From: Ancylobacter sp. WKF20
GTDB lineage: Bacteria > Pseudomonadota > Alphaproteobacteria > Rhizobiales > Xanthobacteraceae
Direction: 5' to 3'
DNA: 64,000 bases
NCBI RefSeq assembly: GCF_029760895.1
Contig: NZ_CP121679.1
Location: 3,144,001-3,208,000, forward strand
Both the position numbers and the translations under genes were made by a program. Shown here piece after piece: positions 60,144 to 64,000 of this stretch. The notes below the pieces were generated by a model. The model saw only the letters and a program-made list of their open reading frames with translations. It had not been told where the DNA came from and ran no database searches. The number at the start of each line of letters is the position of its first letter. The first letter of the stretch is position 1.

Positions 60144-61046
60144 TCAGCCGGCCTGACCAACCGGGCGGATAAGCCCTTCCTGCGCCACGGAAGCGATGAG
60201 CCGCCCGGCCCGGTCGTAGATCAATCCGCGCGCCAATCCCCGCGCGCCGGAGGCGCTCGGGCTGTCCTGGACATAGAGCAGCCAGCCATCGGCGCGGAAC
60301 GGGCGGTGCAGCCACAAGGCGTGGTCGAGGCTGGCGGCCTGGATGCCCGCGCCCAGCACGCTGGTGCCGTGAACGACGGTGGTGGCCTCGAGCAGCGTCA
60401 TGTCGGTGGCATAGGCCAGCACGGCCCGGTGCAGCGCCGGATCGTCCGGCAGCGCCTGCGCGGCGCGGAACCAAACCATGCGGCGCGGCACGCTGCGCCG
60501 CTCGCCAAGGCCGATGGGCTTGAGCTCGATCGGGCGCGGGCGCAACCAATAGGCGCGCACCGGCTCCGGCAGGCCAGCCAGCACGCTTTCGGGAAGGTCG
60601 TGAATGCCGGGCACGCCCTCCGGCCCCGGCACCTCGCCCTCGAGATCGAGCTGATGGTCGAGGCCGGGCTCCTCGCGGTGGAACGACACCGACATGATGA
60701 AGATCGGCCGCCCGTGCTGGATCGCCACGGTGCGCCGTGTGGCGAAGGAGCGCCCGTCGCGCACGCGCTCGACCTCGTAGAGGATCGGCGCCGCCGGATC
60801 GCCGGCCAGCAGAAAATAGGCGTGCAGCGAATGGGCCGCGAGGTCGACCGTGCGCTGGGCGGCGACCAGCGCCTGCGCCAGAACCTGCCCGCCAAACACC
60901 CGCGTGCGGAACGGCCAGGATTCCGGCGGGTTGCTGCCGCGGAACAGATTGACCTCAAGGGTTTCGAGATCGAGCAGGTCGACGAGTTCGGCAGTGCTGG
61001 ACCCGGTGGGGCCGGAAGCGGGCGACGTGGCGTCGGACGGACTCAT
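60144..61046 (-). CDS. tesB: Acyl-CoA thioesterase II
   Basis: A 300-residue double-hotdog thioesterase. ATG 61046 is preferred; the frame runs upstream to 61262 through Arg/Cys-rich text. Signatures: RVFGGQVLAQALVAA near residue 50, SLHAYFLLAGDP, SFHREEPG, and ATDMTLLEATT with SLDHALWLHRPFRADGW holding the active-site residues. Hydrolyses medium- and long-chain acyl-CoA. Divergent from ubiH. Confidence 0.92.
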   Translation of the reverse strand: MSPSDATSPASGPTGSSTAELVDLLDLETLEVNLFRGSNPPESWPFRTRVFGGQVLAQALVAAQRTVDLAAHSLHAYFLLAGDPAAPILYEVERVRDGRSFATRRTVAIQHGRPIFIMSVSFHREEPGLDHQLDLEGEVPGPEGVPGIHDLPESVLAGLPEPVRAYWLRPRPIELKPIGLGERRSVPRRMVWFRAAQALPDDPALHRAVLAYATDMTLLEATTVVHGTSVLGAGIQAASLDHALWLHRPFRADGWLLYVQDSPSASGARGLARGLIYDRAGRLIASVAQEGLIRPVGQAG

Positions 61047-61260
61047 GGCGGCGGCTCCGGCTGTGGCGGCGGAGGGACAAGCGGTGGCGCATTGTCCCCT
61101 CCCCGTAGCTAAGGCATAGGAGGGGCGGCGCACAATGCACCGCGCATGGGGCCATCGGCGGCACCGGTCCGGGCTCCGGGCTCCTGCGTAGTGAAGCGTG
61201 GGGCGCGGGGCGGTAGAACCGGTTGCATCGGCCGGGATGATGGCGCGAAGGAGAAGGACC

Positions 61261-62493
61261 ATGGAGCAGACGCAGGCTTACGACGCGGTGATCGCCGGCG
61301 GCGGGCTCGCCGGGCTCACCCTCGCCCTCGCGCTGCGCCAGGGGCTGGGCGACAGCGCCCGGCTCGCCGTTGTCGACCCGGTGTTCGCCCGCGCACAGGT
61401 GAAGAGCAGCGACATGCGCGCCTCCGCCTTCGCCGCCGGGGCGCGGCGCCTGTTCGAGACTCTGGGCGTGTGGGAGGCAATCGCCGGGCAGGCGCAGCCC
61501 ATGCTCGCCATGGAGATCACCGATTCCAAGCTCACCGACGCGGCGCGTCCGGTGTTCCTGTCCTTCGACGGCGAGGTCGCGCCGGGCGAGCCCTTCGCCC
61601 ATATGGTGCCGAACGCGGTGCTGCAGGACGCCATGACCGAGCTCGCCCGCGCGCGCGGTATCGCCCTCATCCCCGCCGGCATCGCCGCCTATGCGGCGCG
61701 GCCGGGCGCGGTGGATGTGACGCTGTCGGACGGCGCGGGCGCCCGCGCGGCGCTGCTCGCCGCCTGCGATGGCGGGCGCTCGAAGCTCCGGGCCATGGCC
61801 GGCATCGGCGTGGTCGGCTGGTCCTACAAGCAGTCGGCCATCGTGCTGACGGTCGGCCATGAGCGCCCGCATGAGGGCAAGGCGATCGAGCATTTCCTGC
61901 CGGCCGGCCCCTTCGCCATCCTGCCGCTCACCGGCAACCGCTCCTCCATCGTCTGGACCGAGACCACCGAGACCGCGCAGAGCCTGCTGCGCCTGCCGCG
62001 CATCCTGCTGCTCGACGAGCTGGAGCGGCGCTTCGGGCTGGAATGGGGCGCGCTGGAGATCCTTGACGAGCCCAAGGCCTTCCCGCTCGGCTTCCAGATG
62101 GCGCGGCACTTCGTCGCCGAGCGCCTCGCGCTGGTGGGCGACGCCGCGCACACCATCCACCCCATCGCCGGGCAGGGCATCAATATGGGCTTGCGCGACG
62201 TCGCCGCCCTCGCCGAGACGGTGACGGACGCCGCGCGGCTCGGCCTCGATATTGGCGGACCGGACGTGCTGGAGCGCTACCAGCGCTGGCGGCGTTTCGA
62301 CACGCTGACCATGGGCGTGGCGACCGACGGGCTGAACCGGCTGTTCGGCCAGCGCAACGACATTGCCCGGCTGGTGCGCGATGTCGGGCTGGGCGTGGTC
62401 GAGCGCCTGCCGCGGCTGAAGGACTTCTTCATCCGCGACGCCGCCGGCATTGTCGGCCAGGCCCCGCGTCTGCTGCGCGGCGAAGCGCTCTGA
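61261..62493 (+). CDS. UbiH/UbiF/COQ6-family FAD monooxygenase
   Basis: A 410-residue flavoprotein hydroxylase of ubiquinone synthesis. ATG 61261 has GAAGGAGAAGG just ahead. FAD motifs: AGGGLAGLTLALAL at residues 12-25, ACDGGRSKLR near 172, and GDAAHTIHPIAGQGINMGLRDV near 290. Which ring position it hydroxylates cannot be told from sequence, since alphaproteobacterial UbiH, UbiF and UbiL are close. Confidence 0.92.
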   Translation: MEQTQAYDAVIAGGGLAGLTLALALRQGLGDSARLAVVDPVFARAQVKSSDMRASAFAAGARRLFETLGVWEAIAGQAQPMLAMEITDSKLTDAARPVFLSFDGEVAPGEPFAHMVPNAVLQDAMTELARARGIALIPAGIAAYAARPGAVDVTLSDGAGARAALLAACDGGRSKLRAMAGIGVVGWSYKQSAIVLTVGHERPHEGKAIEHFLPAGPFAILPLTGNRSSIVWTETTETAQSLLRLPRILLLDELERRFGLEWGALEILDEPKAFPLGFQMARHFVAERLALVGDAAHTIHPIAGQGINMGLRDVAALAETVTDAARLGLDIGGPDVLERYQRWRRFDTLTMGVATDGLNRLFGQRNDIARLVRDVGLGVVERLPRLKDFFIRDAAGIVGQAPRLLRGEAL

Positions 62494-62518
62494 AGGCAGG
62501 GCGAAGCGCGGGGGCCGC

Positions 62519-62758
62519 TCAGGCGCCCCAGCGGCGCTCGGCTTCGTCCTCGGTCAGCGAGCGGGCCTCGTCCGCCAGCATGATCGGGATGCCATCGCGG
62601 ATCGGGTAGGCGAGGCGCGCCGGCCGGGAGATCAGCTCGCGCGACTCGCGGTCATAATCCAGCGGCGCCTTGGTGACCGGGCACACCAGGATCTCCAGAA
62701 GCTTGGGATCGAGCTCATAGCCGGCGCGGCCGGTCGGCTGGAGGTCGGTATCGGCCAT
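62519..62758 (-). CDS. Trm112 family protein
   Basis: A 79-residue protein with the bacterial YcaR/Trm112 pattern [21 protein letters not shown] and [22 protein letters not shown] 62758 is preferred over 62800. Of the zinc-type CPxCK site, the second Cys is Thr here. Possible partner of methyltransferases. Convergent with ubiH, 25 bases apart. Confidence 0.9.
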   Translation of the reverse strand: MADTDLQPTGRAGYELDPKLLEILVCPVTKAPLDYDRESRELISRPARLAYPIRDGIPIMLADEARSLTEDEAERRWGA

Positions 62759-62895
62759 GGATGTTCTCCCCGTGTCGGTTCGGCGTGCGGGACGCCTCAA
62801 CTGCGCTATATAACGCAGCCGGCTGACATTCTCACGTCACCCGCCGCTCACCTCACCCGCGCCACCCTCCTTGCCCTGCCCTTCCGCGAGCCGCC

Positions 62896-63570
62896 ATGGA
62901 CACGTCCCCGCTCGATCTCGTCTTTGAGCCGCGCCTGCATGGCGAGACGGTGCAGCAATGGGTGTTCCGCCGGCTGCGCCGCTCGGTGATGAGCGGGCGC
63001 TTCCCGCCCGGCCAGGCGGTGACGATCCGTGGCCTCGCCGAGGCGCTAGGCGTCTCCGCCATGCCGGTGCGCGAGGCGCTGCGCCGGCTGGTGGCCGAGC
63101 GGGCGCTGGTGCTGCTCGACAATCGCCGGGTGCGCGTGCCGGAAATGACCGCCCGCCGCTTCGAGGAACTGGTGGCGACCCGCACGTTGCTGGAATGCGA
63201 GGCGGCCGCGCGCGCCGTGCCCGTGGCGGACAAGATCTTCATGCGCCGCCTGCACGCGCTCAACCGGGATTCCGACGCGGCGGTCGAGGCGAACGACGTC
63301 GAGGCGATGATCGAGACCAACCTCGCCTTCCACGGCGCGCTTTATGGCGGGCGGCCGGACAATGTTCTGCTGCCGCTGATCGAATCGGTGTGGCTGCAGA
63401 TCGGCCCGTTCATGCGCCTCGCGCTGGAGGATCTGGAGACGCATTACCCGGTCGACCGCCACGTGCAGGCACTGACCGCGCTGGAGGCGAAGGACGAGGC
63501 CGAGCTACGCCGGGCCATCGAGGCCGACATCCGCGACGGCATCGGCCATCTCATGGCGCGGCTGGGGTAG
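62896..63570 (+). CDS. GntR family regulator, FCD subfamily
   Basis: A 224-residue regulator. The winged helix lies at residues 20-80 (RGLAEALGVSAMPVREALRRLVAERAL), the FCD domain from 90 onward with ETNLAFHGALY carrying the metal His. It is followed by a palindromic repeat and a convergent PuuD-type gene. Its target is not evident; the palindrome at 4570 is one candidate in the window. Confidence 0.92.
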   Translation: MDTSPLDLVFEPRLHGETVQQWVFRRLRRSVMSGRFPPGQAVTIRGLAEALGVSAMPVREALRRLVAERALVLLDNRRVRVPEMTARRFEELVATRTLLECEAAARAVPVADKIFMRRLHALNRDSDAAVEANDVEAMIETNLAFHGALYGGRPDNVLLPLIESVWLQIGPFMRLALEDLETHYPVDRHVQALTALEAKDEAELRRAIEADIRDGIGHLMARLG

Positions 63571-63577
63571 AGCCCTC

Positions 63578-63664
63578 GTCATCCCGGCCGAGCGCAGCGA
63601 GAGCCGGGATCGCTCCCAATTCGTGAAGCGATCCCGGATCGGCCTTTCGGCCGTCCGGGATGAC
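63578..63664. repeat. Intergenic palindromic repeat, long form
   Basis: Second copy of the element at 3476-3577: CGTCATCCCGGCCGAGCGCAGCGAGAGCCGGGATCG...CGATCCCGGATCGGCCTTTCGGCCGTCCGGGATGAC. It lies between convergent genes. Confidence 0.85.
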
Positions 63665-63678
63665 AGCCTTCAGAACTC

Positions 63679-64000
63679 TCAGCCCGTCGCCTTCAGCTTC
63701 GGGTTGCCGCGGCGCTCCTCGGCATAGAGCCGGGCGGCAGCGCCGAAGGCGGTGAAGACGCCGGTGGAGAGCTTGTCCTCCCAGAAGCGCCATTCCGGGT
63801 GCCACTGGATGGCGAGGTTGAAGCCCGGCGTATTGGGCACGCGGAACGCCTCGATGGTGCCGTCCGGCGCCTTGGCCTCGACATCGAGACCGGGCGCCAG
63901 CGTCGCAACGCCCTGGCCGTGCAGCGAGTTCACCCGCCATGTCTCCGCGCCGGCCAGACCCGCCAGCAGGCCGCCGGGGGTGAGCGCGACATCGTGCACC
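63679..64000 (-). CDS. PuuD-type class I glutamine amidotransferase (C-terminal part)
   Basis: About 106 residues from the end of a peptidase C26/gamma-glutamyl-GABA hydrolase-like protein; the frame is open to the window edge. LNSLHGQGV-type text (VNSLHGQGVATLAPG), then AIQWHPEWRFWED with the catalytic His-Glu, identify it. The nucleophile Cys would lie beyond the window. Members hydrolyse gamma-glutamyl amides in polyamine breakdown. Confidence 0.85.
   Translation of the reverse strand, partial: VHDVALTPGGLLAGLAGAETWRVNSLHGQGVATLAPGLDVEAKAPDGTIEAFRVPNTPGFNLAIQWHPEWRFWEDKLSTGVFTAFGAAARLYAEERRGNPKLKATG

Overview
The window is high-GC (about two thirds G+C by eye) and coding nearly throughout. 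It looks like the chromosome of an alphaproteobacterium of the order Hyphomicrobiales (Rhizobiales), possibly near Xanthobacteraceae. The evidence is a MucR/Ros regulator, DUF2125 and TIGR02302 proteins, the block ftsX-ftsE-hpt-TIGR02302-lysA-lptM and xthA-lolA-ftsK-aminotransferase-amtB-glnK-tesB-ubiH-trm112, GAAC-N7-GAAC SOS-box logic, and many intergenic palindromes of rhizobial type. No tRNA, rRNA, CRISPR array, transposase or phage gene was seen.

1-9.5 kb: the end of a flavin reductase, a NitT/TauT-type ABC importer, an SDR, and a tight run encoding a histidinol-dehydrogenase-family enzyme with altered metal ligands, a zinc alcohol dehydrogenase, an APH-like kinase and an FMN-dependent 2-hydroxyacid dehydrogenase. 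This is an unassigned catabolic route with an 18-bp palindromic operator in front. 9.5-16.1 kb (minus strand): a purine catabolic operon (uricase, xanthine dehydrogenase FAD subunit, fused FeS-Mo xanthine dehydrogenase, guanine deaminase, fused OHCU decarboxylase/HIU hydrolase) that takes guanine through xanthine and urate to allantoin. 16.3-18.6 kb: a second SDR, a TenA-like protein and MucR.

18.9-28.9 kb: a surface-glycan cluster: two glycosyltransferases, an inositol-monophosphatase-family phosphatase, a NeuB-type synthase fused to a GT42/DUF115-like domain, a CMP-sugar synthetase, a 919-residue capsule/HAD/membrane fusion protein and an ABC exporter. It looks like a route to an unidentified CMP-activated 3-deoxy-ulosonic sugar and its export, and is the best candidate here for an undescribed system. 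29-35.5 kb: a class I amidotransferase, a TerB-like protein, and a tripartite tricarboxylate transporter (tctCBA) with a GntR regulator and an operator-overlapped promoter.

36-40.3 kb: zwf-pgl-edd, the upper Entner-Doudoroff pathway. 40.3-46 kb: DUF2125 protein, ChaC-type cyclotransferase, a small unknown gene behind a textbook LexA-controlled, apparently leaderless promoter, a YdcF-like protein, ftsX, ftsE and hpt. 46-46.9 kb is a tandem array of palindromic repeats. 46.9-62.8 kb is conserved housekeeping (TIGR02302, lysA, lptM, xthA, lolA, ftsK, aminotransferase, amtB, glnK, tesB, ubiH, trm112), interrupted by one lower-GC orphan gene at 51.5-52.0 kb. The window ends with a GntR regulator and the end of a PuuD-type amidotransferase.
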